Shown: positions 8,998 through 17,284, counted from the first letter of the stretch. The stretch: 64,000 nt of DNA from Micromonospora nigra (GCF_900091585.1 NZ_FMHT01000003.1:744001-808000); one strand, 5' to 3'. Program-made: numbers and translations. The notes: a model not told the origin generated them from the sequence alone.

Positions 8998-9591
8998 ATG
9001 GGTGGGACAGTGCAGGAATTCGAGAGCCATCGTCGCCGGCTCCTGGCGATCGCGTACCGCTGGGTGGGTTCCACGGTCGAGGCCGAGGACATCGTGTCGG
9101 AGGCGTGGATCCGGTGGCACCGGGTCTGCGACGTACGCGATCACGGTGCGGTGCTGTCCACCATCGTCACCCGGCTGTGCAGCGACCACCTCAAGTCGGC
9201 CCGGATCCGTCGGGAGAAGTGCAGCGGCACGACCCTGCCGGAGCCGGCCGGTCCGACCTCGGCCAGCCCGCAGCACAAGCTGGAACGCGACGAGGAGATC
9301 GCCCTGGTCGCCCGGCAACTGCTGGAACGGCTGAACCCGGCGGAACGGGCGGTCGTGGTGTTACGGCACGGCTTCGAGTACACCTATCGGGACGTCTCGG
9401 CGATCACCGGCATCCGCGAGGCGTCCTGCCGCAAGCTCTACAGCCGCGGGCGGGCCCGGCTCGCGGGTGACCGCCGGTTCCGGATCGAACCGGAGAAGCA
9501 GGCCGAGCTGGCCCACCGGCTGGTCGCGGCGAGCCGGTCCGGTGAACTGCACGCCCTGGAGCGGTTGCTGGCCGCGGACATCAAGAACTGA
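8998..9591 (+). CDS. Short ECF sigma factor (SigJ/ECF41-like, without SnoaL extension)
   Basis: 197 residues. Region 2 is recognisable in RLLAIAYRWVGSTVEAEDIVSEAW (in part, residues 14-37) and region 4 in LNPAERAVVVLRHGFEYTYRDVS (in part) followed by an HTH-like helix. Sigma-J/ECF41-type factors usually carry a 90-130 residue SnoaL-like C-terminal domain that controls activity. This one stops just after that domain would begin (VAASRSGELHALERLLAADI). The start is the ATG at 8998 with RBS GAGGAGGAAC 8 bases upstream. Sitting inside the operon, it probably regulates this cluster. It may be constitutively active, or a truncated regulator; this is inference. Confidence 0.82.
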   Translation: MGGTVQEFESHRRRLLAIAYRWVGSTVEAEDIVSEAWIRWHRVCDVRDHGAVLSTIVTRLCSDHLKSARIRREKCSGTTLPEPAGPTSASPQHKLERDEEIALVARQLLERLNPAERAVVVLRHGFEYTYRDVSAITGIREASCRKLYSRGRARLAGDRRFRIEPEKQAELAHRLVAASRSGELHALERLLAADIKN

Positions 9592-9611
9592 CTTCCGAAG
9601 GAGTTCTGTCG

Positions 9612-10646
9612 ATGCGTCTGAACGTCCTGATCGTCGGTGCCATGTACCACCCCGAGGCCGAGGAGCTGCTGGAGCGGCACTTCGCCGTGACCCGGGTCGA
9701 GCCGGAGGAGCTGGCCGCGTCGCCCGCCCTGCGCACCGCGCACGGGCTGGCGGTGCGCTACCCCACGCAGATCACCGCGGAGATCTTCGACGCGGCGCCG
9801 GAGCTGGTCGCGGTACTCTCCAGCGGGCGCGGCGTCGACAACATCGACATCGCGGCCGCGAGCAAGGCCGGGGTGGTGGTGGCCAACAATCCCGGCCTGG
9901 GTGGCCGACCGGTCTCCGAACACGCGCTGGGGCTGCTGCTGTCGGTCACCCGGGACCTGGGCGCGGTGGCCCGCGACGGGATGCCCGGTGCGTGGGAGAA
10001 GCGGCTCAGCACCCGGCGCGTCGAGCTCGGCGGCAAGACGCTGGGCATCGTCGGCTGCGGCAACGTGGGCGGCTGGATGGCCCGGCGCGCGTCGGCCGGT
10101 TTCCTGATGAACGTGCTCGCCTACGACCCGTACGTGTCCGCCGAGACCATCGCCGGGCACGGCGCGACCAAGGTGGACGACCTGCACGAGATGCTGGCTG
10201 CGTCCGATGTGGTCAGCTGCCATCCCGAGCTGAACGACGAGACCGAGAACATGTTCGACGACGACATGTTCGCCCGGATGAAGCGCGGCGCCTACTTCCT
10301 CAACACCTCGCGTGGTGCGGTGGTGGACACCGCCGCGCTGGTGCGGGCGCTCCGATCCGGACATCTCGCGGGCGCCGCGCTCGACGTCTACGACCAGGAG
10401 CCACCGCCGTCGGACAGCCCGTTGCTCGGCATCGACAGACTGGTCCTCAGCGCACACGTCGCCGACTTCACCGTGGAGACGAAGCACGCGCTGGCGATGT
10501 CGGGGGCCGGGCAGCTCGTCACCGCACTGAGCGGCGAAGCCCCGCCGCACGCCCTGAACCCGGAGATCTGGGGGCCCGCTTCGGCCCGCCTTACCGGGAT
10601 ACTGGCATCGACATCCGCACATGCACATCGGGAGGATTCACGTTGA
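9612..10646 (+). CDS. D-2-hydroxyacid dehydrogenase (phosphoglycerate dehydrogenase family)
   Basis: 344 residues. NAD-binding motif GIVGCGNVGGWMA is near residue 148. The Arg-Glu-His set typical of the family is present: Arg in NTSRGAVVD, Glu in DVYDQEPPP and His in LSAHVADF. The family oxidises or reduces 2-hydroxy/2-keto acids. In this operon it may provide a serine/glycerate-derived keto acid or reduce a keto-acid intermediate. RBS AAGGAG lies before the ATG at 9612, and the stop overlaps the TTG start of the next gene (TTGA at 10643-10646). Confidence 0.8.
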   Translation: MRLNVLIVGAMYHPEAEELLERHFAVTRVEPEELAASPALRTAHGLAVRYPTQITAEIFDAAPELVAVLSSGRGVDNIDIAAASKAGVVVANNPGLGGRPVSEHALGLLLSVTRDLGAVARDGMPGAWEKRLSTRRVELGGKTLGIVGCGNVGGWMARRASAGFLMNVLAYDPYVSAETIAGHGATKVDDLHEMLAASDVVSCHPELNDETENMFDDDMFARMKRGAYFLNTSRGAVVDTAALVRALRSGHLAGAALDVYDQEPPPSDSPLLGIDRLVLSAHVADFTVETKHALAMSGAGQLVTALSGEAPPHALNPEIWGPASARLTGILASTSAHAHREDSR

Positions 10647-11911
10647 TCTCCACGGTCGTCGGTCTCAACTGGGGTGACGAGGGCAAGGGGAGGATGGTCG
10701 ACTATCTGGCCGCTGACGCGGACATCGTCGGCCGATACCACGGCGGCAGCAACGCCGGGCACACCATTCAGCTCGACGAAGGCAGGTTCACCCTGCACAG
10801 CCTGCCCAGCAGCGTCTTTCGCCCCGGGGTGCGCAACGTGCTGGGCCCCGGCATGACCGTCGATCTGGACGGGCTGCTGGCCGAGATCGACCTGGTCACC
10901 CGGCACGGTGTGGACCCGTCCGGCATCCTGCTTTCCGGCAACGCCTCGATCTGCTTCCCGTTCCACCGCGATCTGGACGCGCACGAGGAGACCCGGCTGG
11001 GCCGCAACCAGTACGGCTCCACCAAGATGGGCATCTCCCCCGCCTACGGCGACCGGGTGATGAAGAAGACCCTGCTGGTGCGGGAACTCTTCGAGACCCG
11101 CCAGCTCGCGAGCCGGCTCTCGGCGGTGGTCGGGTGGGCGAACGTCCGGCTCGAGAAGATCTACGGCGAGCCCGGTTGGGACCTCAGGGACGCCGAGCGG
11201 TGGGCGGCGGACGTGCGGGAGCGGATCGAGCCCTACCTGAGCGACACCACCGCCGTGCTGACCCAGGCTGAGCAGGCCGACGCCAGCGTGCTCGCCGAGG
11301 GGCAGTTGGGCGCGCTGCGCGACATCTACTTCGGCATCTACCCGTTCTCCACGTCGTCCACCTGCCTAGCCGCGCACGCGCCGGTCGGCCTCGGGGTGCC
11401 GTGGGCCCGGGTGCGGCACACCGTCGGTGTCACCAAGGCGTTCTCCAGCTGCGTCGGCGCCGGGCCGTTCGTCACCGAGTTCGACGACGAGCGGGCCGCG
11501 TTCCTCCGCGACCGGTGGGGGGAGTTCGGCGCCACCACGAACCGGCCCCGGCGACTGGGCCACTTCGACGCGGTGGCGACCCGTTACGGCGTCGTCATGC
11601 AGGGCGCCGACGAGGTGGCGGTCACCAACCTCGACCAGTTGAGCGGCACCGGCGAGCTGAAGATCTGCACCGGCTACCGGATCGACGGCCGGGTCACGCC
11701 GGACTTCACCCCGTCGGTGGCGGCGCTGTCCGAGGCGGAACCGTGTTACGAGACCTTCGCCGGCTGGGACGCCGACATCACCGGGATCCGCACATACGAC
11801 GACCTGCCGAAGCAGGCCCGCGCATACCTGGAGGCGATCGAGGCGCTGCTGCGCGTACCGGTCACCTACGTGTCGGTCGGCGCGCACCGCGACGCGCTCG
11901 TCACCCGCTGA
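10643..11911 (+). CDS. Adenylosuccinate synthetase homologue (PurA-like), cluster-associated
   Basis: 422 residues. The GTP/IMP site GLNWGDEGKG (with the catalytic Asp) is at residues 7-16, and NAGHT holds the catalytic His at about 37-41. The guanine-specificity region and the TNRPRRLGHFD signature follow. The start is TTG at 10643, positioned by GGGAGGA at 10630-10636 and overlapping the previous stop. Normal PurA condenses IMP with aspartate. A second copy inside a biosynthetic operon, followed by an IMP-cyclohydrolase domain, suggests aspartate-derived amination of a purine-like ring. No PurB lyase is in the window, so fumarate release would need the housekeeping enzyme or the aspartyl group is kept. 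Confidence 0.85.
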   Translation: MISTVVGLNWGDEGKGRMVDYLAADADIVGRYHGGSNAGHTIQLDEGRFTLHSLPSSVFRPGVRNVLGPGMTVDLDGLLAEIDLVTRHGVDPSGILLSGNASICFPFHRDLDAHEETRLGRNQYGSTKMGISPAYGDRVMKKTLLVRELFETRQLASRLSAVVGWANVRLEKIYGEPGWDLRDAERWAADVRERIEPYLSDTTAVLTQAEQADASVLAEGQLGALRDIYFGIYPFSTSSTCLAAHAPVGLGVPWARVRHTVGVTKAFSSCVGAGPFVTEFDDERAAFLRDRWGEFGATTNRPRRLGHFDAVATRYGVVMQGADEVAVTNLDQLSGTGELKICTGYRIDGRVTPDFTPSVAALSEAEPCYETFAGWDADITGIRTYDDLPKQARAYLEAIEALLRVPVTYVSVGAHRDALVTR

Positions 11912-11933
11912 ACCCCCGCACGGAAGGAATCCG

Positions 11934-12503
11934 ATGCTCGCAGTTCTGGCAGTAAGCGACAAACGTGACGTCGACCGGCTGGCCATGGGTCTGCTCGGGC
12001 TGGGCTGGGACGTGGTGGCCACCGAGGGCACCCGGCGGCTGCTGGCCGAACATGGCGTCGAGGTCGGGGCGGTGGCCGACTTGGCCGGCGTGCCCACGCT
12101 ACTCGGCGGCCGGGTCAAGACGCTGACCGTGTCGCTGATGGGCGGCATCCTGGCCCGCGACGACCCCGCCGACCTGGCCGAGGTGGCCCAGCACGGCATC
12201 AGCCGGGTCGACCTGGTCGCCTGCAACTACTACCTCCTCCCGGAGCGAGCACCCCGGATGTCGTTCGAGGAGTTCCGGGAGAAGATCGACGTGGGCGGCC
12301 CGGCGATGCTGCGGGCCGCCGCGAAGAACTGCGCGCACGTGGTGCCGCTGAGCGACCCGGACGACTATCCGGTGGTGCTGAAGGAGCTGGCGGAGGGTGG
12401 GGTGAGCCCGGAACGCCGGATCGCGCTGGCGCGTAAGGCCTTCGACATCAGCGCCGCGTACGACGCGTCGATCAGCCGCCTGTTCGCCGCGGCGGGCACG
12501 TGA
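11934..12503 (+). CDS. Stand-alone IMP cyclohydrolase domain (N-terminal half of PurH)
   Basis: 189 residues: an MGS-like fold equal to the N-terminal half of bifunctional PurH. The C-terminal AICAR transformylase domain is absent, not degraded; the gene ends cleanly and couples to the next by GTGA. Residues assigned to catalysis in PurH are kept: Lys in GRVKTL, Tyr in CNYY, Asp in VDVGG and Lys in AAAKN. The normally invariant HPKxHGG stretch after KTL reads TVSLMGG. This fits ring closure of a formamido-carboxamide on a different substrate, such as a purine or pyrazolopyrimidine analogue (inference). Confidence 0.82.
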   Translation: MLAVLAVSDKRDVDRLAMGLLGLGWDVVATEGTRRLLAEHGVEVGAVADLAGVPTLLGGRVKTLTVSLMGGILARDDPADLAEVAQHGISRVDLVACNYYLLPERAPRMSFEEFREKIDVGGPAMLRAAAKNCAHVVPLSDPDDYPVVLKELAEGGVSPERRIALARKAFDISAAYDASISRLFAAAGT

Positions 12504-13468
12504 CCCGCCACCCGGTCCTGGTCGGCACGGTCACCCTGGACGTGCTGCACGAGGGCCCGATCGGCTCCGGCCGTGCCCCGGTCACGCTGCGCTGGGGCGG
12601 CGTGATGAACAACATGGCGTGCGCGATGGGTGCCCGGGGCGCCGGTCCCGCGCTGGTGACCGCCGACTACACGGGCGAGCTGGCGTCCGCGGTCGCCACC
12701 CATCTGGTCGGCAACGGGGTGCGGTGGACGCCACTGCCCTTCGCGGCGCCGCTGCCGCTGTTCCACGCCGAGCTGGCCGACGGCTCGGTGCGGGAGAAAT
12801 GGTTCATCGGCGGGGCGGCGATCGACGGGCTGGACCCGACCGCGCTGGCCGCCGGTCGGTTCCTGTTCGACACCGCGAGCGTGCTGATCGGCGGCACCGA
12901 CGCCACGGCGCCCGCGCTGGACTGGCTGGCCGCCGAGGCAGCGGAGCGGGGCGTACCGTTCTGGCTGCTGTCCGCCGATCCGACCGAGACCGGCAAACTG
13001 CGGCCCGCCCGCCGCGACAACGACCTGACCGCGCTGAATCTGCTCGAGCTCGGCCGCTGGGCCGGCCGTCCGCTGGACTCGATGGTCGACGTGACCGCAG
13101 CCGCCACCGAGCTCGCCGGTGCCGGGCACTGCCTGGTGACGCTGGGCGGTCAGGGCGCGCTGCTGACCGGCCCGGACGGCACGTTCCGGCAGGCGCCGCC
13201 GTCGATCGACGACCCGACGCTCACCGTGGGAGCCGGTGACGTGCTCCTCGGCTGCCTGCTGACGGCCCACCTCGGCGGGCAGGACTGGCCAGCCGCGTTG
13301 CAGGAGGCGACCGAGCTCACCGGGGCGTTCCTGGCAGAGCCGGCATCGGCGGAACGGCCCTACCGGGTGCTGCGCGACGACCCGGGCCGGCGACCGCGCT
13401 TTACCCGCCCACGGGAGGTGCGGACCGGCACCTCCGGCGACGGCGCGGTCGACCTCCGAAAATGGTGA
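12500..13468 (+). CDS. PfkB/ribokinase-family carbohydrate or nucleoside kinase
   Basis: 322 residues. The N-terminal region has a short GG-containing motif (LRWGGVMNNMACAMGARG, about 33-50) and the C-terminal PfkB signature is DPTLTVGAGDVLLGCLL (about 238-254) with the catalytic Asp in GAGD. The family includes ribokinase and adenosine kinase. Being last in a purine-type operon, phosphorylation of a ribose, nucleoside or nucleoside analogue is a fair guess. The GTG start overlaps the previous TGA by four bases. The stop lies inside the first bases of the terminator hairpin. Confidence 0.78.
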   Translation: MTRHPVLVGTVTLDVLHEGPIGSGRAPVTLRWGGVMNNMACAMGARGAGPALVTADYTGELASAVATHLVGNGVRWTPLPFAAPLPLFHAELADGSVREKWFIGGAAIDGLDPTALAAGRFLFDTASVLIGGTDATAPALDWLAAEAAERGVPFWLLSADPTETGKLRPARRDNDLTALNLLELGRWAGRPLDSMVDVTAAATELAGAGHCLVTLGGQGALLTGPDGTFRQAPPSIDDPTLTVGAGDVLLGCLLTAHLGGQDWPAALQEATELTGAFLAEPASAERPYRVLRDDPGRRPRFTRPREVRTGTSGDGAVDLRKW

Positions 13469-13493
13469 AGCCCAGGTCGATGACCTGGGCTTC
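13467..13493 (+). terminator. Rho-independent-type hairpin ending the hydrazine operon
   Basis: Perfect 12-base-pair stem GAAGCCCAGGTC / GACCTGGGCTTC around a 3-base GAT loop, starting in the stop codon of the PfkB gene. There is a short TTC run but no long U tract, as is common in high-GC actinomycetes. Confidence 0.85.
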
Positions 13494-13500
13494 TTCACCG

Positions 13501-13545
13501 AGCCGCCTGACGGAATCGAACCGTCGAATTACGCTTACCGTACGT
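13501..13545 (-). repeat. tRNA 3'-end remnant, likely attachment-site scar
   Basis: On the minus strand, a T-arm (GACGG, TTCGATT, CCGTC; plus-strand 13509-13525) is followed by AGGCGGC, the 3' acceptor strand expected to pair with a GCCGCCT 5' end. No 5' half of a tRNA is found next to it, so it is not a complete tRNA. Three-prime tRNA fragments are what tRNA-targeting integrases leave at one end of an integrated element, and the neighbouring sequences (integrase tail, IS fragment) support that. Confidence 0.55.
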
Positions 13546-13561
13546 CACAGTCCAGGGCTTG

Positions 13562-13655
13562 TCATTGACCACCAAAAGTTGTCGTTACCTGCGCAAACAT
13601 GGTCCACAGCTTGTCGACGCCTGTCACCGCTTCACAGGGGTTTTCGGGGGTAAGC
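13562..13655 (-). pseudogene. Possible C-terminal remnant of a site-specific integrase
   Basis: About 30 codons are open on the minus strand, ending in VDKLWTMFAQVTTTFGGQ and a stop, directly beside the tRNA 3' remnant. An in-frame stop lies upstream, so no full gene exists. The position, with an integrase C-terminus next to an att site, is typical of actinomycete integrative elements. The assignment rests on recall of such tails and on context, not on a catalytic motif. Confidence 0.35.
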
Positions 13656-13666
13656 TTCTATAGCTG

Positions 13667-13860
13667 TCAAGGGTGGTTCCTTCCGTGGGCGGCGGCCAGG
13701 GTCCGGAAGAGCTGCCTGCTGATGTAGCGCTTGAGGTTGCGCATGACCTCGCGTTTGGTGCGGCCTTCGGTGGTGCGGCGGGTGACGTAGGCGCGGGTGC
13801 GGGGGTCGTTGCCCATGCGGACAAGGGCGACGGTGTAGAGGGCTCGGCTGGACTTCGCCC
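13667..13860 (-). pseudogene. IS110-family transposase, C-terminal fragment
   Basis: About 63 codons match the end of IS110/IS116/IS902-type transposases, including SRALYTVALVRM, NDPRTRAYVTRR and EGRTKREVMRNLKRYI. The catalytic DEDD region and the Tnp_20 core are missing. Homology stops at about 13860, where a broken amidohydrolase begins on the other strand, so the two fragments were joined by recombination or deletion. Confidence 0.75.
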
Positions 13861-13865
13861 GACGC

Positions 13866-14345
13866 ACCCCCGGCTGCCTGCCCTCGGCGACGTTCTTCCC
13901 GGAGCCGGAGGCGGGTACGTCGCCGACGCGCTGAGGGCCGGCGCCCGCCTGTTCAAGGTGCACGTCCAGGGTCGGTGGCTTCGCCCCGACCGACCCGGCG
14001 CTGGACCCGGTGTGGGGACTGCTCGCTGAGGCGGGCGTGCCGGTGGTGGTCCACGTCGGGCACGCGCCGGTGGGCACCGCGCACACCGGGCCGGACGGCT
14101 TCGCCGCCCTGATGGCCCGGCACCCCCGGCTCGCCGCGATCGTGGCGCACCTCGGCGCGCCCGACCACACCGCCTTCCTGGCCATGGCGCAACGGTACGA
14201 GCGGGTCCGGCTGGACACCACGATGGCGTTCACCCCGTTCTCCGACCGGCTCGTGCCGTTCCCCACCGCCGAACTGCCCCGGCTGCGCTGGCTGCGGACC
14301 GTCCGCCCGGAGGTCGGTCGGCACCGGCGGGGCACCACCGCGCGC
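13866..14345 (+). pseudogene. Amidohydrolase-family (TIM-barrel metal hydrolase) gene, truncated and frameshifted
   Basis: The plus strand reads YVADALRAGARLFKVHVQ in one frame up to about 13970. It continues in another frame as VWGLLAEAGVPVVVHVGHAP, then LAAIVAHLGAPDH and RVRLDTTMAFTPF. These are the middle strands of an Amidohydro_2 metal-dependent hydrolase, with the HxGHAP and HLG histidines. The N-terminus is missing where it abuts the IS110 fragment, there is a frameshift near 13970, and the C-terminus loses similarity after about 14300. It is a dead gene. Confidence 0.7.
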
Positions 14346-14706
14346 CGGATCACCGGTCCGGCAGGGGCGGCCGGGCTGGCACTCCGGTTTGCCAGGTGTC
14401 CGAACGCGATGGCGCGCTTGAATGGCGGTCACGGGTTCGATCCGCCGACCGGGCAGCGTGGGCCGGCAGGGACGGTCCAGCCGAGCGGGCCGCCCGCCGC
14501 GCCCCGTCACCGGCCGGGGACCGACACGCACCGCGGGCGGACGACGTCACCCGCCGCCGCGGCACGGGCGGGCCGCGCGGCCGTGCCGGCCCGCCGGAAC
14601 ACCGACCGGATGTGCGGCTGCCCGGTCCGGTCCACCCCTGCCTCGGGCCCCGCGCCGTCGGGCCCGGCGCGGGACCACCAACCCCTCCTATCCGACGAGG
14701 TAACTC
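14346..14706. other. Gene-free stretch upstream of the MFS gene
   Basis: About 360 bases of very high GC without a convincing gene on either strand. Long open frames exist here only because of GC bias. It probably holds the promoter for the MFS gene, whose ATG at 14707 is preceded by GACGAGGTAACTC. I see no clear operator. Confidence 0.4.
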
Positions 14707-16131
14707 ATGACCGTGACGACCAGGCTCGACAGATCCTCCTGGCGACCGATCCACACCCGCATCCTGCTCGCGCTGGGTGTCGGGTGGGCCCTGGACTCCT
14801 TCGAGGTGCAGATCATCGGCAGCGTGATCCGCCCGCTGGCCAAGGAGTTCGGACTGACCGACGCCGCCGGTGCGGTGCTGCCCTGGGCGCTGTCCACCAC
14901 CTGGGTGGTGTGGTTCGTCGGACTGATGATCGGCGCCTCCGGCTTCGGCTGGTTGGCCGACCGGGTGGGCCGGAAGCGGCTCTTCGTGGCCACCCTGCTG
15001 GTCTACTCCCTGGCCGCCGTACTGACCGCCTTCTCCCCCAACTTCGCGGTCTTCCTGCTGTTCCGCTTCGTCACCGCGATGGGGGTGGGCGGGGAGTACT
15101 CGGCGATCACCTCGGCGATCACCGAGTTCGTGCCGGCCCGCAAGCGGGGCGCCGCGACCGCGGCCACGCTGAGCTTCTGGTCCATCGGGGGCATCGCCGC
15201 CGGCCTGATCGGCATCGGCTTCCTCAACGGGCTCATCGCCCGTCAGGTCACCGTCGGCGGCGTCGACCTGGCCGGTTGGCGGCTCTGCCTGCTCGCCGGG
15301 GCCCTCGCCGCCGGGTACGCCCTGATCGCGCGGCGGGCGATTCCGGAGTCACCCCGCTGGCTAGCCGCCCAGGGCCGCCGGGTGGAGGCCGACGCCATCG
15401 TCACCAGGATCACGGGCCTGCCCGACGACGGCTCGGACCCGGTGGGCGTCGACGTGCGGCGGTCGTTCCGGTCACAGCTGGCCGAGCTGTGGCGGGGTTG
15501 GCGCGGCCGACTGGTCTACGGCATGGTGCTGGAGTTCTGCGCCACCGGCGCCTACTACGGCCTGTTCACCTTCTTCGGCGCGTACGTGCTGGTGAAGGGG
15601 CAGGTGGAGGTCGCCGACGGCACCGTGCCGTTCTACTACCTGATCGGCAACGTCGGCGCGCTGGTCGGCGGGCTGAGCGTGGCCGCCGTCATCGACCGGG
15701 CCGGCCGCCGGTACACGGTGCTGGTGGCGTACGGCACGGCTGCCGTCTCGGTGTTGCTGCTGGCCCTCGCGGCGCTCACGCGGTCGCCCGGGTTGACCCT
15801 GGTGGCGTTCACGCTCTGCGTCTTCGCCGCGACGTGTTCCTGGATCTCGGCCTACACCACCTTCGCCGAGCTCTTCCCCACCGAACTGCGGGCCACCGGG
15901 GTCGGGGTCTCGGTCTCCGCGGGGCGGATCGGTGGCATGGTGGGTGTGGTCGGCCTGTCGTACACGGTGGGGGGTCTGGGGCTGGTCACGGCCTTCGCGC
16001 TGCTCGCCGCCTTCTTCGCGCTCGGCGCCCTGGCCTCGGTGGTCTGGGGTAGCCTCCGGGGCCCGGAGGGCCGGGGGATGTCCCTGGACGACCTTTCCCC
16101 GTCGCTGGCGCTGCCCACCGCGAGGTCCTAG
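14707..16131 (+). CDS. MFS transporter (sugar-porter/AAHS-like, 12 TM)
   Basis: 474 residues, strongly hydrophobic with about 12 predicted membrane spans. Typical major-facilitator loops are present: GWLADRVGRKRLF between TM2 and TM3 and PESPRWLAAQGR after TM6, the latter characteristic of the sugar/aromatic-acid porter branch. It is convergent with the ArsM gene and shares its terminator. As the first intact gene of the arsenic block it may export an organoarsenical or import a precursor; direction and substrate cannot be decided from sequence. Confidence 0.85.
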   Translation: MTVTTRLDRSSWRPIHTRILLALGVGWALDSFEVQIIGSVIRPLAKEFGLTDAAGAVLPWALSTTWVVWFVGLMIGASGFGWLADRVGRKRLFVATLLVYSLAAVLTAFSPNFAVFLLFRFVTAMGVGGEYSAITSAITEFVPARKRGAATAATLSFWSIGGIAAGLIGIGFLNGLIARQVTVGGVDLAGWRLCLLAGALAAGYALIARRAIPESPRWLAAQGRRVEADAIVTRITGLPDDGSDPVGVDVRRSFRSQLAELWRGWRGRLVYGMVLEFCATGAYYGLFTFFGAYVLVKGQVEVADGTVPFYYLIGNVGALVGGLSVAAVIDRAGRRYTVLVAYGTAAVSVLLLALAALTRSPGLTLVAFTLCVFAATCSWISAYTTFAELFPTELRATGVGVSVSAGRIGGMVGVVGLSYTVGGLGLVTAFALLAAFFALGALASVVWGSLRGPEGRGMSLDDLSPSLALPTARS

Positions 16132-16150
16132 TTGCCGTCGCTGCCCTGCC

Positions 16151-16185
16151 GGACGTGCCCGGTGCGTACTGCACCGGGCACGTCC
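16151..16185. terminator. Bidirectional terminator between MFS and ArsM genes
   Basis: Perfect 15-base-pair stem GGACGTGCCCGGTGC / GCACCGGGCACGTCC with a 5-base GTACT loop, between convergent stop codons at 16131 and 16190. Confidence 0.88.
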
Positions 16186-16189
16186 GCGT

Positions 16190-17233
16190 TCAGCAGCAGG
16201 CCGCTGCGGTGGACTCGCCGGACGCCGGCCCGGCGGGGGCGCAGGGGAAGAGCCCGAAGTGGGTCGTCCGGTCACCGATCACCTCGAAGTGGGCCGCGTA
16301 GCGCGTGCCGGCGAGCATGTCGGCGGTGTTGCCGCACACCGGCACCGGCTTGTTCGCGGGGAACCGGTGGTGGTCGTCGAGGTCGAACGCGTGCGGGTGG
16401 AGCGGCAGCGATCCGCGATAGGTGGCGATCTGCCCGTAGTCCTCGCAGCGGTCCTCGAAGGGCAGCTTGAAGGCGCGGATGGTCCGGGAGGAGAACGTGA
16501 TGAAGCCGATCCGGTGTTCGATGTCCGGGTTGCTCACCGTGAGCGGAGAGCTGCTGACCGCCCGGACGTCGGCGCAGCCCACGTCGGCCATGATCCGCCG
16601 GAAGTCCTCGGTGTAGAGGGCTCCGCCCAGACACTCACCGAGGAGCACCGGATCGGTGGTGAGCGGCGCGGGAACGCGGCGGTCGGCGAAGACGTCGGAG
16701 AAGTAGAGTTCCCCACCGGGGCGCAGCACCCGCATGATCTCCTGGAACACGCGGGGCTTGTCCGGGGAGAGGTTGAGCACGCAGTTCGACACCACCAGGT
16801 CCACCGACCCGTCGGCGATGCCGACGTCGCGCAGGTCCTCGATGTAGCCTTGGCGGAACTCCACGTTCGCGTAGCCGAAACGCTCGGCGTGGTAATCGAG
16901 ATGGCGGCGGGCCACGGCGAGTTGTTCGTCGGTCATGTCGACGCCGATGACCCGACCGCCCGCCCCGACCAGCTGCGACAGCACGTAGACGTCCCGGCCG
17001 CTGCCACAGCCGAGATCGAGCACGGTCAATCCCTCCAGGGCCGGCGGGATCGGTGACCCGCACCCGTAGAACCGGGACAGCACCTCGTCGTGCACGTTCC
17101 GCAGCGCCTCCGTGACGTGCCGCGGTGGCGCCTGATCGATGCAGCACGCCGACGTCTGCAGGTCGGCCGAGGACTTCAGCACCCTGCCGTAGTAGTCCTT
17201 GACCGACTCGGGGACGGACAGATCCGTAGGCAA
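16190..17233 (-). CDS. arsM: Arsenite S-adenosylmethionine methyltransferase (ArsM/AS3MT family)
   Basis: 347 residues. The SAM-binding motif is DLGCGSGRD (73-81). The cysteines that bind arsenite in this family are all in place: a CC pair in QTSACC (C30/C31), C58, C151 in SNCVLNL and C201 in LGECLGG. This set separates ArsM from UbiE-like methyltransferases. The C-terminal half follows the AS3MT C-terminal domain, and the protein ends in an extra Cys pair (AAACC). It converts As(III) stepwise to mono- and dimethyl arsenicals using SAM and thiols. It lies downstream of a flavin monooxygenase on the same strand (51-base gap) and near a radical SAM gene, so its methylarsenicals may be intermediates for a larger product, not just detoxification waste. 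Confidence 0.9.
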   Translation of the reverse strand: MPTDLSVPESVKDYYGRVLKSSADLQTSACCIDQAPPRHVTEALRNVHDEVLSRFYGCGSPIPPALEGLTVLDLGCGSGRDVYVLSQLVGAGGRVIGVDMTDEQLAVARRHLDYHAERFGYANVEFRQGYIEDLRDVGIADGSVDLVVSNCVLNLSPDKPRVFQEIMRVLRPGGELYFSDVFADRRVPAPLTTDPVLLGECLGGALYTEDFRRIMADVGCADVRAVSSSPLTVSNPDIEHRIGFITFSSRTIRAFKLPFEDRCEDYGQIATYRGSLPLHPHAFDLDDHHRFPANKPVPVCGNTADMLAGTRYAAHFEVIGDRTTHFGLFPCAPAGPASGESTAAACC

Positions 17234-17284
17234 TGTGGTCTCCCATCGGTGGCGGCCGGGCCGTCGGACCCGGCCGGAGCACCC

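Noticed and set aside
13501..13545. Intact tRNA gene
   Set aside because: Only T-arm and 3' acceptor strand are recognisable; no 5' half, D-arm or anticodon arm pairs with it.
14010..16052. Long plus-strand open frame overlapping the MFS gene
   Set aside because: After about 14345 it is an out-of-frame shadow of the MFS gene, rich in Arg, Gly and Pro; only its first part belongs to the broken amidohydrolase.
16190..17233. UbiE/MenG-like quinone methyltransferase
   Set aside because: The arsenite-binding cysteine set and AS3MT-type C-terminal domain are present, so ArsM is a much better fit.
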